From: Caulobacteraceae bacterium
GTDB lineage: Bacteria; Pseudomonadota; Alphaproteobacteria; Caulobacterales; Aquidulcibacteraceae
DNA length: 64,000 nucleotides
Reading direction: 5' to 3'
Assembly: GCA_016703335.1 (NCBI GenBank)
Contig: JADJCG010000007.1
Location: 1 to 64,000, forward strand
Positions 45,285 through 57,779 of this stretch are shown here, in pieces (position 1 is the stretch's first letter; every line of letters begins with the position of its first letter). Position numbers and translations under genes: made by a program. The notes below the pieces were generated by a model, which saw only the letters and a list, made by a program, of their open reading frames with translations, did no database searches and was not told where the DNA came from.

Positions 45285-45914
45285 ATGAGACAGCCGACTC
45301 GCCGCGCCTTTGCCACAGGCAGCCTTCTCCTGACGATGTCTGCCGCCGGCGGCGCTTGGGCGCAAACCACGACCAACACGGATGCACTGAGCATCGGCTC
45401 GGCGACAGCGCCGATCCATTTGGTTGAGTACGCCTCGATGTCGTGCCCGCACTGCGCGCACTTCCATTCAGAGAACTGGGCGCAGCTGAAAGCCAACTAC
45501 ATCGACTCCGGGCGCGTGCGTCTCACTATGCAAGAAATGCTGACAGAGCCCGCAGTTGCGGCGTTCGCGATGTTTCAGCTCGCGCGCTGCGGCAATGTCG
45601 ATGGCGCTGAATATTTCCGCCGCATGGGCATCCTGTTCGATCGCCAGCGCGCGCTCATGGCCACAGGCACCGTGGGCGCCTTGCTCGAGAGCCTTGTCGC
45701 AACCGGCGGCGAATGGGGCCTCACGCTCGAGCAAATCATGGCGAGCCTCAATGACGCCGGTGGCGAGGCGCGCATCTCGCGTTCGATCGCCGTCGCCACT
45801 GCGGCTGGCGTCAACTCAACGCCGACGTTCTTCGTCAACGGACAGCGCGCGCCAGACGATTTCGTCACGCCAGCTGGCATGGTCCGCACGCTCGACGCAG
45901 CCCTCGCGCGCTAA
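45285..45914 (+). CDS. DsbA-family thiol-disulfide oxidoreductase
   Basis: 209 residues from ATG 45285. The Tat-like signal TRRAFATGSLLLTMSAAGGA is cleaved near AWA-QT. Thioredoxin-fold active site CPHC at 54-57 (VEYASMSCPHCAHFHSENW), and the cis-proline loop VNSTPTFFVNG. It is the monomeric DsbA/BdbD-type with an inserted helical domain. It acts in the periplasm on cysteine pairs. Tail to tail with the AsmA gene, 2 bp apart. Confidence 0.93.
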   Translation: MRQPTRRAFATGSLLLTMSAAGGAWAQTTTNTDALSIGSATAPIHLVEYASMSCPHCAHFHSENWAQLKANYIDSGRVRLTMQEMLTEPAVAAFAMFQLARCGNVDGAEYFRRMGILFDRQRALMATGTVGALLESLVATGGEWGLTLEQIMASLNDAGGEARISRSIAVATAAGVNSTPTFFVNGQRAPDDFVTPAGMVRTLDAALAR

Positions 45915-45916
45915 AC

Positions 45917-47870
45917 TTACTGCTCGCGCGCTGAGGCCCGCGACGCGGCCTCCACCAATGCGATCCGCGGTGTGATATCGGCCAACGCGCGGCCACTAAT
46001 GTCGTGCGCGTAAGTGAACTCGCCAAACGGCCCGCGCGCCGCGAACGGCACCACGACCCGCCGCGCGGCGAACGCGGCGCCAGACGCGCGTCGAGCCTGC
46101 GGTTCGGCAGATCAATCACGGCAATGCCGGGGATACGCAGATCCGTGGTGTTCATGGAGAGCGAGTCAGAGGCCAGCACGCCGTCGGCGATCGCGAACGT
46201 CGCCGAAAGCCCTTGGAACGGCGTCTGTGCCTCGGGCGCAATCAACTCACCGCGCAACGCATTGCGGATGGTCGTGGCGACGCCGCCGAGATCCACGCCA
46301 TGCAGAACGCCAGAAACAACTTCAATGTGCGCGTAGCCATCGGCGCTGTTGATCATCTCGCTTTGCGTGCGGCCCTGCACACGCACATTCAGCGAAAGCT
46401 CGGCGCGTCCTTCAATGCCACCGAAATTGATCGCATCCGTGAGGAAGTGCCGAGCATCCAGGTTCGTGAACGCCAAATCCTGTGTCATCCGCGTTGATGG
46501 CTCTCGCGCGTCGATTTCGAAGCGGCCACGACCAGATCCGCCATAGAGCGACACGTTATGCACGGTCGACGCCATGTGACCGTCATTGAGCACGAGGTTG
46601 AGACGCGACGATTCAATGCGCATGTGCTGGATCAGCACCGCGTGCGTGACCAATTCGAGGTCGGCATTGAAGGCCTTCAGACCAGAGAAATCGATCGGCG
46701 TTTCGCTTGGCGCTTCGAGCACATCGACCGCGCGCGGCGCGGCTTCAACCGTCGCGATTTCCGCAGTCGGTTGCGACGTTTGCCCCGCATCCGGCATTGC
46801 CGCCGCCACTTCCGCTTGGCCTTCTGGCACAGGCGGCGGAGCTTGCCCGGAAATGTATGGGTTCAAGTCGAAGTCGAAGAGTTCGAGGCGACCGCTGAGA
46901 TAGGGCTTTTCGCGCAGCTCTGAGAGCACGAAATCACCGCGTCCGCGCACTTGATCCACTGAGAACCCGGCGTTCGAGAACGTGTAGGCGCCGCCGCCAA
47001 CCGTCAGCCGGCCCGTGACTGCAAATTGCTCAAGGCCCACAGCGTTCTGCAACGGCGTCCCGGTCCATGACGCCAGCTGGCGCAAACTCGGCCCCGACGC
47101 ACGCACAGTCCCCGCAAGCTCGCCAGACGTTGCAACCGTCTGTCCGCGGAATTCCGCCGTCAGCAGTTCGCTTTGAATGTTGAGGATGAGCTGAGTGAGT
47201 TCGCCGCGGATAGCGTCACCCGGACGCGCGATGCTGGCGTTGATCTCGAGTTCGCGATCATTGTAACGGACGGTGCCTTGCGCCTCCATCGGCGCATCAA
47301 GGCTCGTCAACGCTGTGGTGATGTCGACGCGCCGACAACCCAACCACCGCCGCGACGCGCGTCGAAGAAGCTCACTTCGCCGTCATTGATACGCACGCTG
47401 CGCAAACTTGTGCGCGTCACATCCACCGGATTTTCCGGTGGCGGCGTGTTCGGCGGCGGCGTTGTGCTGACGCGCGGGCGCAACAACCAGTTGGGCTGAC
47501 CATTCGCATCTACTTCGAGCGCAACGCGCGGGCGTTGGAACACCAACCGGCGCACATTTACTTGGCGATCGAGCAGCGGGCGCAATTCAACACCGATGTC
47601 GATCTCATCCGCCGCAATGAAAGCCGGCGCACGGCCACCCTCGACGTTTGCGAGCGTCACGTCCTGGGCGCGCAGACCGAGCACTGGAAAATAGCTGACG
47701 CCAACGCTGCCATTGATGGTCAGATCGCGGCCCGTGGCGGCTTCCACATTGCGCTCGATCTCGCCCCGCACATCGAGGCGCAGCACTAAGAAGGTGAGGA
47801 GCGCCCCGCCCAGGAGCACCACCGTCACCAGGCTGCCGGCCACCAGCAACGCCACGCGCTTCCAATTCAT
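45917..47870 (-). CDS. AsmA-family envelope protein, two frameshifts
   Basis: About 650 residues from ATG 47870. The N-terminal membrane anchor is VALLVAGSLVTVVLLGGALL, then the AsmA start (EIERNVEAATGRDLTINGSV, GVSYFPVLGLRAQDVTLANV). Near 47335 the frame changes; the large middle section has SADGYAHIEVVSGVLHGVDL, the C-terminal AsmA_2 core. Near 46070 it changes again and ends in RIALVEAASRASAREQ. Such proteins are thought to bridge lipids between inner and outer membranes. A Pro-rich linker lies around residue 135. Confidence 0.85.
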
Positions 47871-47939
47871 GCGGTTTCCCCACCGTTTGGCCGCACCCTA
47901 GCCGCTGGCGAAACGAGCCGAAATAGCTATCTAGGGGCC

Positions 47940-48989
47940 ATGACCCAGCCAGTTCCCGTTACCGTGCTTACAGGCTTCCTTGGCGCGGGCAAGACCACCC
48001 TGTTGAACCGCATCCTGACCGAACAACACGGCAAAAAGTACGCCGTCATTGTGAATGAGTTCGGCGAAATCGGGATCGATAACGATCTCATCGTCGATGC
48101 TGACGAAGAGGTGTTCGAGATGAACAATGGTTGCGTCTGCTGCACCGTGCGCGGCGACCTCATCCGCATCATTGAAGGTTTGATGAAACGCAAAGGCGGC
48201 TTCGACGCCATCCTGGTGGAGACGACGGGTTTGGCAAAGCCCGCGCCAGTGGCTCAGACGTTCTTCGTCGATGCGGACGTGCGGGCGAAAACGAAGCTCG
48301 ACGCAATCGTCACGGTCGTCGATGCCAAGCACGTTCTTGAGCAACTGAAGAACAACGAGGAAGCGGGCGAGCAAATCGCATTCGCGGATGTCATCCTGTT
48401 GAACAAGACCGACCTCGTCTCCACGGAAGAACTCGCGACGGTTGAGCGCGCCATCCGCCAAGTCAACGCGACGGCTCTGCTGCACAAAATGCAACGCGGC
48501 GACATCGCACTCGATAAGATCATGGGCCTCGGCGCCTTCGATCTCGACCGCGTCACCGAAATCGATCCGCACTTCCTGCCGGACCACGATTGCGACGATG
48601 CCTGCGCTCATCACGATCATGATCACGTCCATCATGACCACGGGCACGATCATCACCACCACGACCACGCACACGACGATCACGTGTCAGCCAGCGGCAT
48701 CACCAGCGTCTCACTCTCGAGCGAGCAGCCGATGAACCCGGAAAAGCTGCTGCCCTGGCTCAACGATCTCACCCAAGCGCGCGGCCCGGACATTCTGCGC
48801 CTCAAGGGCATCATCGCGTTTCCTGATGAGCCCAAGCGCTTCGTCGTCCAAGGTGTTCACATGATCGTCGAAGGCGATACGCAGCGCGATTGGCGCGATG
48901 ACGAAAAGCGCGTCTCCCGCCTCGTCTTTATCGGCAAGAATCTCGACCGCTCCGAACTGAAAACCGCCTTCGAAGCGTGCGCGGCGTGA
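47940..48989 (+). CDS. CobW/COG0523 GTPase, putative metal chaperone
   Basis: 349 residues from ATG 47940. P-loop GFLGAGKTT (12-20), metal motif GCVCC (64-68), VETTGLAKPAP and NKTD (G4). A histidine- and aspartate-rich segment lies at about 220-247 (HDHDHVHHDHGHDHHHHDH), typical of zinc-handling members. The CobW C-terminal domain follows (RLKGIIAFPDEPKRFVVQGV). It is thought to load metal, mostly zinc, into client proteins. Its stop overlaps the GTG start of the WD40 gene, so the two are coupled. No Zur box was recognised in the 69-bp upstream gap. Confidence 0.92.
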   Translation: MTQPVPVTVLTGFLGAGKTTLLNRILTEQHGKKYAVIVNEFGEIGIDNDLIVDADEEVFEMNNGCVCCTVRGDLIRIIEGLMKRKGGFDAILVETTGLAKPAPVAQTFFVDADVRAKTKLDAIVTVVDAKHVLEQLKNNEEAGEQIAFADVILLNKTDLVSTEELATVERAIRQVNATALLHKMQRGDIALDKIMGLGAFDLDRVTEIDPHFLPDHDCDDACAHHDHDHVHHDHGHDHHHHDHAHDDHVSASGITSVSLSSEQPMNPEKLLPWLNDLTQARGPDILRLKGIIAFPDEPKRFVVQGVHMIVEGDTQRDWRDDEKRVSRLVFIGKNLDRSELKTAFEACAA

Positions 48990-49981
48990 CAGCCCAAGTC
49001 TACGAAAACGGCCGCCGCCTCGCGATTGGCGCAGGCGCAACGTCGGTCCACTGGATCGGCGGCGAAGCATTCTTCGCGCTGAGCGACGGCAATGTGTTCG
49101 TAGCCGCACGAGAAGGCGATACACGCCGCTTGGCTGCGCATGGCGGCCTCATCCTCAGCGCCGCGTCGCACCCAGACGGCAAACGCCTCGTCACTGGCGG
49201 CGACGACGGCGCGATCAAAGCAATCTCCGCAGACGGGGAGATCACGACGCTCGGCGAAGTTCGAAAATGGGTCGATCACCTCGTCTCGAACGTTGCTTCC
49301 GGCGTGATCGTCGCCGGCGTCGGCAAGGACGCAATCGTCTTCAAAGGCGACAAAGAAGCTCACCGCTTCACCCATCCTTCGACGATCGGCGGCATCGCAC
49401 TCGACGGCAAAGGCCGCCGCCTCGCGGTGAGCCACTATGGCGGCGTCACCATGCGTCTCGTGCTGGCGGCGGATGACAAAGGCAACGCCCTTAAATGGGC
49501 GGGATCGCATCTTTCGATCACGCAATCGCCCGAAGGCGAGTACGTGATCACCGGCATGCAGGAAAACGCGCTGCACGGCTGGCGCCTGCCGGACAAAACC
49601 GATTTGCGCATGGACGGCTATCCCACCAAGACGCGCAGCTTCTCCTGGGACAAGCGCGGTCGCTGGCTTGCGACCTCCGGCGCCAACGCAGCCATCGTTT
49701 GGCCCTTCGTTGGCAAGCTCGGCCCGCAAGGCAAACCGCCGCTACAACCCGGCGAACGCGGCGAAGCGCTCGTCACCGCTGTCGCGTTCCACCCCACCGA
49801 AGAAGTGCTCGCCATCGGCTATTCCGACGGCGCCGCTATCCTCGTTCGCTTTGCGGATTCGCTCGGTATGGAATTGGACGAAGCAGGCGAAGGCGCAGTG
49901 AGCGCGCTCGCGTGGTCACCCGATGGCAGCCAGATCGCCCTCGCCGACGAAGCCGGTCGCGGGGCAATCATAACTGTGTGA
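48986..49981 (+). CDS. WD40-repeat protein coupled to the CobW GTPase
   Basis: 331 residues from GTG 48986, which overlaps the CobW stop (GTGA); GTG 48977 is an alternative. About seven WD-type blades are seen, for example HPDGKRLVTGGDDGAIKAIS, KGRRLAVSHYGGVTMRLVLA, PEGEYVITGMQENALHGWRL, KRGRWLATSGANAAIVWPFV and SPDGSQIALADEAGRGAII. There is no signal peptide, so it is cytoplasmic. Overlap with the GTPase implies a shared pathway, perhaps as scaffold or client. Confidence 0.85.
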   Translation: MTAQVYENGRRLAIGAGATSVHWIGGEAFFALSDGNVFVAAREGDTRRLAAHGGLILSAASHPDGKRLVTGGDDGAIKAISADGEITTLGEVRKWVDHLVSNVASGVIVAGVGKDAIVFKGDKEAHRFTHPSTIGGIALDGKGRRLAVSHYGGVTMRLVLAADDKGNALKWAGSHLSITQSPEGEYVITGMQENALHGWRLPDKTDLRMDGYPTKTRSFSWDKRGRWLATSGANAAIVWPFVGKLGPQGKPPLQPGERGEALVTAVAFHPTEEVLAIGYSDGAAILVRFADSLGMELDEAGEGAVSALAWSPDGSQIALADEAGRGAIITV

Positions 49982-50611
49982 TCAGCGCGTCTCCCAAACG
50001 AGCCAAACCGCGATCAACGCGATGCCGACTGCTAGACCGCGCCGCACGGTGACCGCGCTTCGCGATTGCGCGATGGACGATCCAGCATGTGATGCGCCGA
50101 GTACAATCAAGCTGTGCACAAGGAAACTGATCGCGAGATGCAGTGACCCGAGTATGAGCGCTTGCATCCAGAACGGCGCATGATCGGCCGCGATGAACCC
50201 AGGCAACAGGGCCACATAAAACATAAGCGCTTTCGGATTGAGCACGTTCGCGGTGAAGCCGCGCCAGAATGGCGCATGATCAACATCCCGTGCGTGGCCT
50301 GGCGACGTCTCGCTCGCACCTCGCCAAGCTTCCCAAGCGAGATACAACAAATACAAGACCCCGGCCCAACGCAGCGCCCCATACACAAGCGGCGCGGCAG
50401 CGATGATCTCCGCGACGCCCAACACGGCAAGCAGCATGTAGAAGGCGAGGCCCGCCGTAACGCCGAGCACGGCCTTGAAGCCTGCCGCACGCCCCTGCGA
50501 AGCGCTCAATGCGGCGAGGTAGCCCATATTTGGCCCCGGCGTCAGTTCGATCAGAAGCACCGCAACGAGGAATGGCGCCAGCGCCGTCGGCTCGACCGGA
50601 AAACTGTCCAC
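49982..50611 (-). CDS. LysE/RhtB family amino-acid exporter
   Basis: 209 residues from ATG 50611, directly after the DUF3137 gene (one-base overlap). Five to six helices are predicted. The family signature is LIELTPGPNMGYLAALSASQ near residue 22, with WAGVLYLLYLAWEAWRG and FTANVLNPKALMFYVALLPG, all RhtB/LysE-like. It exports small amino acids or homoserine lactones; the substrate is unknown. It converges on the WD40 gene with no gap. Confidence 0.9.
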   Translation of the reverse strand: MDSFPVEPTALAPFLVAVLLIELTPGPNMGYLAALSASQGRAAGFKAVLGVTAGLAFYMLLAVLGVAEIIAAAPLVYGALRWAGVLYLLYLAWEAWRGASETSPGHARDVDHAPFWRGFTANVLNPKALMFYVALLPGFIAADHAPFWMQALILGSLHLAISFLVHSLIVLGASHAGSSIAQSRSAVTVRRGLAVGIALIAVWLVWETR

Positions 50612-51591
50612 TATCGAGGTCTCTGCGCCTGTGCGGTCAACACCTGATCCATCACACCGAACACACCGGAAATCTCATTGACGATCCGCCGCGCCCGCGC
50701 CGGATCTATGAGCGGCTTGAACAGGTCACCCGGCTCAAACAGATTGCCGCCCTCAACCGCGACCAAGCAATCACCGCCCTCAAACGCGCAGCGCAGTCTC
50801 TTGCCGTGCAGCTTCGTCTCAAGCTCCAGCAAGCGCTCCATCATCACCGGGTGCAGCAGATAGCGCGCCTCAACCTGATCGGTGCCCCAAATTTCGAACG
50901 CACGCTCCAAGCGCGCATCCACGAGACGCACGCGCTCAAGCTTCCTGCCGTCCGCCTTGCCGCCACCGAACACGTTGAACACGCCAGCGTCCCGGCGAAC
51001 GATGGTCACACCCAGAAACTCGCGCGGGAAGTTCATACGAATGAGCTGGCCACGAAATACAGTCGAATAGCGCGTTCGGCCTTTGCTATCGGTGTGGCGC
51101 TGTTCGAGATGCCCCTCGTACAGCTCGAAAGCTGAGCCTTTGTAGGCGCCCTTAAACAGGTCCTCGAAGCTCGACCGCGCGAACCCCGGCACCAAATTCA
51201 TGGCGCGCAGTCGCTCGAACGCCGGCGGCGCGAATGTTGAAATCGTGAAGGTTGCGCCCATCGCGTCGGCAATTGCCGAACAATACTGGCGCTTCAACGT
51301 TTGACCGACTTTCGCCAGCGGCTGATACGCGTAGAGCCATATGAGAAACGCGCTCATGAACAAGAGCACAGCCGCGATATCGAATTGGCCCCAGATCAAA
51401 AACGCACCGACCGCGACCACCGCAGCGACGGCGCCGCCGATCAACAAGCGCTGCTTGAACTGGCCCACCGCCACCAAGCGGTCGTTCTCATTGGCGACGA
51501 AGCAGGGCTCGATGCGTTCCTTATAGAGTCGGTCGAACGCTGCATCGTCCAAGCGCGCGAGGTCTATGACTTGCGCCTGTGCCTCGCTCAC
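50611..51591 (-). CDS. DUF3137 membrane protein
   Basis: 326 residues from ATG 51591. The cytoplasmic N-terminal helix is followed by two adjacent membrane helices (LIGGAVAAVVAVGAFLIW, IAAVLLFMSAFLIWLYA). The long C-terminal domain has TVFRGQLIRMNFPREFLGVT and FEIWGTDQVEARYLLHPVMM, characteristic of DUF3137. It ends RIVNEISGVFGVMDQVL. Function unknown. It overlaps the epimerase gene stop by 4 bp, so the three genes 49982-52553 are probably one operon. Confidence 0.82.
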   Translation of the reverse strand: MSEAQAQVIDLARLDDAAFDRLYKERIEPCFVANENDRLVAVGQFKQRLLIGGAVAAVVAVGAFLIWGQFDIAAVLLFMSAFLIWLYAYQPLAKVGQTLKRQYCSAIADAMGATFTISTFAPPAFERLRAMNLVPGFARSSFEDLFKGAYKGSAFELYEGHLEQRHTDSKGRTRYSTVFRGQLIRMNFPREFLGVTIVRRDAGVFNVFGGGKADGRKLERVRLVDARLERAFEIWGTDQVEARYLLHPVMMERLLELETKLHGKRLRCAFEGGDCLVAVEGGNLFEPGDLFKPLIDPARARRIVNEISGVFGVMDQVLTAQAQRPR

Positions 51592-52553
51592 GCCTGCAAC
51601 GCCTTCAGTTGCCGCAGACCCTCCTCGACTGAGATCACCGGCGCGTAGCCCATTTCGCGACGCGCCTTCGCGTCGATCAACACGCTATCGCGCGACATGA
51701 TCATCGCGGCAAAGCGCGTCAGCGGCTCGCCTTTGAGATTGAACGTGCGCCATGTCGTTTCCATCACGCCCGCGACAGTATCGGCTAGCCATGACGGCAC
51801 GCTTCTATCCGGCAACGTGACGTTTTGCGTCGCGGCGATGCCGGAGATCATCTCTTTCATCGTGCGCACGCCGTCATCGAGGATGAAATAGGCCTGCCCG
51901 CCATTGCCCTTGGTCAGCGCCAGTTCGATCGCGTGCACGAGATTGGCGATGTGCGTCGTCGAGGTCTTGTTCTGCCCGTTATTGATCCATTGCCATTGGC
52001 CGCTCGCTGCCATCTGCTTGATCACTGGCAGCAACGTCGTATCGCCCGGCCCCCAAATGAAACGCGGCCGCAGGATGATGGTTTGAAAGGCAGGCGCATT
52101 GGCCTGCTCGACCAATTCTTCAGCGCGCGCCTTGGTCCAAGAATACGGGTAGGGCGAATTCGGCGCGCGCGGGTAGGTCTCATCCACGCCGCGCAGATGC
52201 TGACCGCGCCAGAGCACGCTCTCGGTGCTGATGTGCACAAAACGCTTGGCGCCCGCTTCGGTAGCCGCCTTCAGCATCCGATCCGTGCCGTCGATATTGA
52301 AGCGCTTCCACGCGTCGATCGGACCCCACTGCTCGACAAACGCCGCGCAGTGCACGATCGCCTCGGCGTCACCGATATGCGCCGCCGTCACATCCTCCAG
52401 GTCGCAGCGCACCGGCGTGGCGCCGAGCGCTCGAATCTTCGCATCAGACTTTTCCGAGCGCGACATCGCACGGACGTCATGGCCTTGCTCAGCGAAATGC
52501 TTCGCCGCCGCGCCGCCGACAAAGCCCGAAGCGCCAGTGACGAAGATTCGCAT
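51588..52553 (-). CDS. NAD(P)-dependent epimerase/dehydratase (extended SDR)
   Basis: 321 residues from ATG 52553. The Rossmann glycine motif is FVTGASGFVGGAAAKHF (TGxxGxxG), then VRCDLEDVTAAHIGDAEAIV, and YPYSWTKARAEEL with the catalytic Tyr-x3-Lys (YSWTK). RFIWGPGDTTLLPVIKQMA is typical of 3-beta-hydroxysteroid dehydrogenase/isomerase-like members. Substrate unknown. It begins one base after the valS stop on the same strand. Confidence 0.9.
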   Translation of the reverse strand: MRIFVTGASGFVGGAAAKHFAEQGHDVRAMSRSEKSDAKIRALGATPVRCDLEDVTAAHIGDAEAIVHCAAFVEQWGPIDAWKRFNIDGTDRMLKAATEAGAKRFVHISTESVLWRGQHLRGVDETYPRAPNSPYPYSWTKARAEELVEQANAPAFQTIILRPRFIWGPGDTTLLPVIKQMAASGQWQWINNGQNKTSTTHIANLVHAIELALTKGNGGQAYFILDDGVRTMKEMISGIAATQNVTLPDRSVPSWLADTVAGVMETTWRTFNLKGEPLTRFAAMIMSRDSVLIDAKARREMGYAPVISVEEGLRQLKALQA

Positions 52554-55280
<2,727 letters not shown>

Positions 55281-55402
55281 TTCCCAGCATATAGCAGGGC
55301 AAAGGCGGGGCGCGCGAGATGGCTTTTCGCAGATGCGAAGCCCAGAAACGCGAAACGCCCCAGCTCTCGCCAGGGCGCCTCGGCAATCTGATTACCGGTC
55401 GC

Positions 55403-55912
55403 TTAGCGCGACATACGGGCGATGCGCTCGAGTTCGGCTTCGACACGGGCTTCGACGATGGCAGCCAGGTTCTGATCCAGCCATTCCTTCAGCATCGGCT
55501 TCAGCAACTCGCGCACCACGCCTTCAACCGTTTGGCCTGACGTGTCGGCGATGCGCAGCGAACCGGCGAGGCGAGCGAGCGAGCCAGCGGCTGCCGTGGT
55601 GGTCGGCTTCGACAGAATGGTTTCGACCGACGGCTCAGGGGCGAAAGCACGCGGCTGCGGTGCGGTGGCGACTTCAGGCACGTAAGCTACCTCTTGAGCT
55701 ACGGCCTCTTCAACCGCTTCGAATACGATGTCGTCATCCGGCGTAGGCGGCGCGACGTGTTGAACGGGCGCCGGCGCTGGTGGCGCATCGGTTTGCGTCA
55801 AGTCGAGCACCGGCGCTGCAGTAGGCGTCTGCTCTTCTTCGGAGATGATCCGCCGGATCGACGCCAATATCTCTTCCATTGAAGGTTCGGCCTGTTGGTC
55901 TTGAAGCGCCAT
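55403..55912 (-). CDS. popZ: PopZ-like polar organising protein (DUF2497)
   Basis: 169 residues from ATG 55912. The two conserved ends of PopZ are present: an N-terminal helix PSMEEILASIRRIISEEEQ and the C-terminal oligomerisation region VEGVVRELLKPMLKEWLDQN and LAAIVEARVEAELERIARMS. The middle is a Pro/Ala/acidic disordered linker. In Caulobacter, PopZ forms a polar matrix that anchors the chromosome and regulators, and it is encoded next to valS as here. An alternative upstream start is not in keeping with the family start. Confidence 0.92.
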   Translation of the reverse strand: MALQDQQAEPSMEEILASIRRIISEEEQTPTAAPVLDLTQTDAPPAPAPVQHVAPPTPDDDIVFEAVEEAVAQEVAYVPEVATAPQPRAFAPEPSVETILSKPTTTAAAGSLARLAGSLRIADTSGQTVEGVVRELLKPMLKEWLDQNLAAIVEARVEAELERIARMSR

Positions 55913-56107
55913 TTCCAGCCCCGCGGAATTTTCGCAAACGAGTCGCTTGCGTCTCAAAGGTTATTGACCAAGGCGATTCGGGTCCACCTGAGCGCGCTTT
56001 TTCCGGCACACGCACAGGCGACTCTGAGTCGCCCCCTTCTGCGCATGCTGTCTTCGATGAAATAAGGGAACGTTAATGTGCGCGTTTAGCGCAGCATCGT
56101 TGCGTCT

Positions 56108-56759
56108 TCAGAACGCGAAGCTTGGCGGCTTCGCAAGTCCCGGCACAATCGGCGGCGCTGCATCGAACGCTGAACGGTATGCCGCTGCATCGGCAGAGCG
56201 TGTAGATTCGCGCTGAGCCTGCGGCGCCCTGGCGTACGATCACACCGAGACGTCCACCCGGCGCGAGCTGCTTCAACCACGCATCCGGCACGATCTCGGC
56301 CGAGCCGTTGAGCAAGATCACATCGTATGGCGCTTCATCGGCCCAGCCATCGATCGCGGCAGTCGAGACTGTCTTCGAGTTCGTTACGCCAACCGATTCC
56401 AACGCAGCTTGCGCGGCGAACGACAGATCCGGATTGGGATCGAGCGTGATGACGTCCTTGCAGCAGGCCGAAAGCACAGCCGCGCCATAGCCAGTGGCGC
56501 CTGCAATCTCGAGCGCTCGATCACCAGACTTCGGTGCCAGCTCCATGATCAGCTTCGCCAGATCGCGCGGACGCATCAGCGTGCGGCCATCGGCAACTTC
56601 AACTTCCAGGTCGCCATACGCGATCGTGCGTTTGGCCGCCGGCACGAAGCGCTCACGCGGCAGCGTCCGCATGGCGTGGATGATCCGCGGATCGGTCACG
56701 TCACTCGGACGAACCTGACTTTCAACCATGAAGTCACGGGCGCGGGCGAAATCCATCAA
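56108..56759 (-). CDS. pcm: Protein-L-isoaspartate O-methyltransferase family protein, frameshift near the end
   Basis: About 217 residues from ATG 56759 (or the adjacent ATG 56756, MDFARARDFMVESQVRPSDV). PIMT features are RERFVPAAKRTIAYGDLEVE, MRPRDLAKLIMELAPKSGDR and the AdoMet loop ALEIAGATGYGAAVLSACC, where the usual VGTGSGY reads AGATGYG. After RIYT near 56215 the frame slips; the alternative reads SADAAAYRSAFDAAPPIVPG and LAKPPSFAF with TGA at 56110-56108, the common end of alphaproteobacterial members. The raw frame would give a cysteine-rich tail that is not credible. These proteins often precede a TolC-type gene; none is seen here. Confidence 0.85.
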
Positions 56760-56810
56760 CAGCTCCAGTTTGGCCCCGGTTAAGCCGCCCCGGGGCGGCG
56801 GGCAAGCGCC

Positions 56811-57530
56811 CTAGCGGCACATGTCGTCGCGGCCGAGGTCGAAATGCAGGTGATCCCGGTGGGCGCGGTTGTAGTCGGGCGAGAGCACCGCCTGGAAATA
56901 GTCGCAGGCGCCGTTCCGAACGTCGCGCAGGAACAGCCTATCCCGCTGGTTGCCGCGCCAGCCCTCGGCGACGGTCACCGTCCGCCCGTTGGCGAGGGTG
57001 AAGCCCTTTACGTCCATCGCATTGGCATGCGCGTGTTCGCTCAGCCGCCGGTCGGTCCGGCCCGCTATACGGCGGCACTGGTACGAGGGCGCGGCCAATT
57101 CGATGCGCGTGATGTCTTGGCCATAGCGGCGCTGCGCGGCGGGTCGCACCACGTCGCGCTCCCACATCACCAACGCCGCCGCCGCCGCACAGCTCGTCGC
57201 GACGGGTGCTGAGTACGCGTAGACGGATTGTGTGAGTTCAACGGCGTTTCGGTAGCCGCAACCATTTGCGCCCGCTTCATCTGGAATGCGCTCTGTCTGG
57301 AAGCCAGCGCCAGCAATGGCGGCGCGGCATGCCGGCACATCGGTCGCGAACTCGGCGATGCGCGAGGCGCGCAGCGCTTCCGGCATCAGATCAGCCTCTT
57401 CAGGCGGTGGCGAACCGACGAGGAGCATCAGCATAATGAGCGCGAGTCCAGCCAAAGCTGACGCCGCCCAGATGCGGGCGCGTTCGTGCTCTGCCTTCGA
57501 CGGCGGCTTGAGGATGCCTAAAATGCGCAT
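56811..57530 (-). CDS. Extensin-like C-terminal domain protein, membrane-anchored
   Basis: 239 residues from ATG 57530. One N-terminal membrane helix (WAASALAGLALIMLMLLVG). The extensin-like domain has CRAAIAGAGFQTERIPDE, GCGYRNAVELTQSV, ELAAPSYQCRRIAGR, and the metal or catalytic block EHAHANAMDVKGFTLANGRT, ending NRAHRDHLHFDLGRDDMCR. The conserved histidines, aspartates and cysteines are characteristic of the DUF-type extensin-like family, related to D,D-peptidase folds. It probably acts on the cell wall. Confidence 0.85.
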   Translation of the reverse strand: MRILGILKPPSKAEHERARIWAASALAGLALIMLMLLVGSPPPEEADLMPEALRASRIAEFATDVPACRAAIAGAGFQTERIPDEAGANGCGYRNAVELTQSVYAYSAPVATSCAAAAALVMWERDVVRPAAQRRYGQDITRIELAAPSYQCRRIAGRTDRRLSEHAHANAMDVKGFTLANGRTVTVAEGWRGNQRDRLFLRDVRNGACDYFQAVLSPDYNRAHRDHLHFDLGRDDMCR

Positions 57531-57610
57531 TGAGGAAGGGAGCGCCTTGACCGATTCCGGTTCGGACGACTAGGAGTGCGCCCCGCCTGCGCACATATAG
57601 CAGCGGCTGA

Positions 57611-57684
57611 GGCCTCGTGGCGGAGTGGTTACGCAGAGGACTGCAAATCCTTGCACCCCGGTTCGATTCCGGGCGAGGCCTCCA
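57611..57684 (+). tRNA. tRNA-Cys (GCA)
   Basis: 74 nt with CCA. Acceptor GGCCTCG/CGAGGCC, anticodon loop CTGCAAA (GCA), T-arm CCCGGTTCGATTCCGGG. All arms pair. Confidence 0.97.
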
Positions 57685-57779
57685 ACCTTCTCCACAGATA
57701 AATCCCCTACGCATCAACACTTTCGCAGGCTTCGTTAGCCGGCGTTTGCCAATTAACGCGTTATTTACCTGTTAGGATC

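Noticed and set aside
57753..57767. CtrA binding box TTAA-N7-TTAA before the candidate small RNA
   Set aside because: The second half reads TTTA, one mismatch; kept only as a remark under the small-RNA finding.
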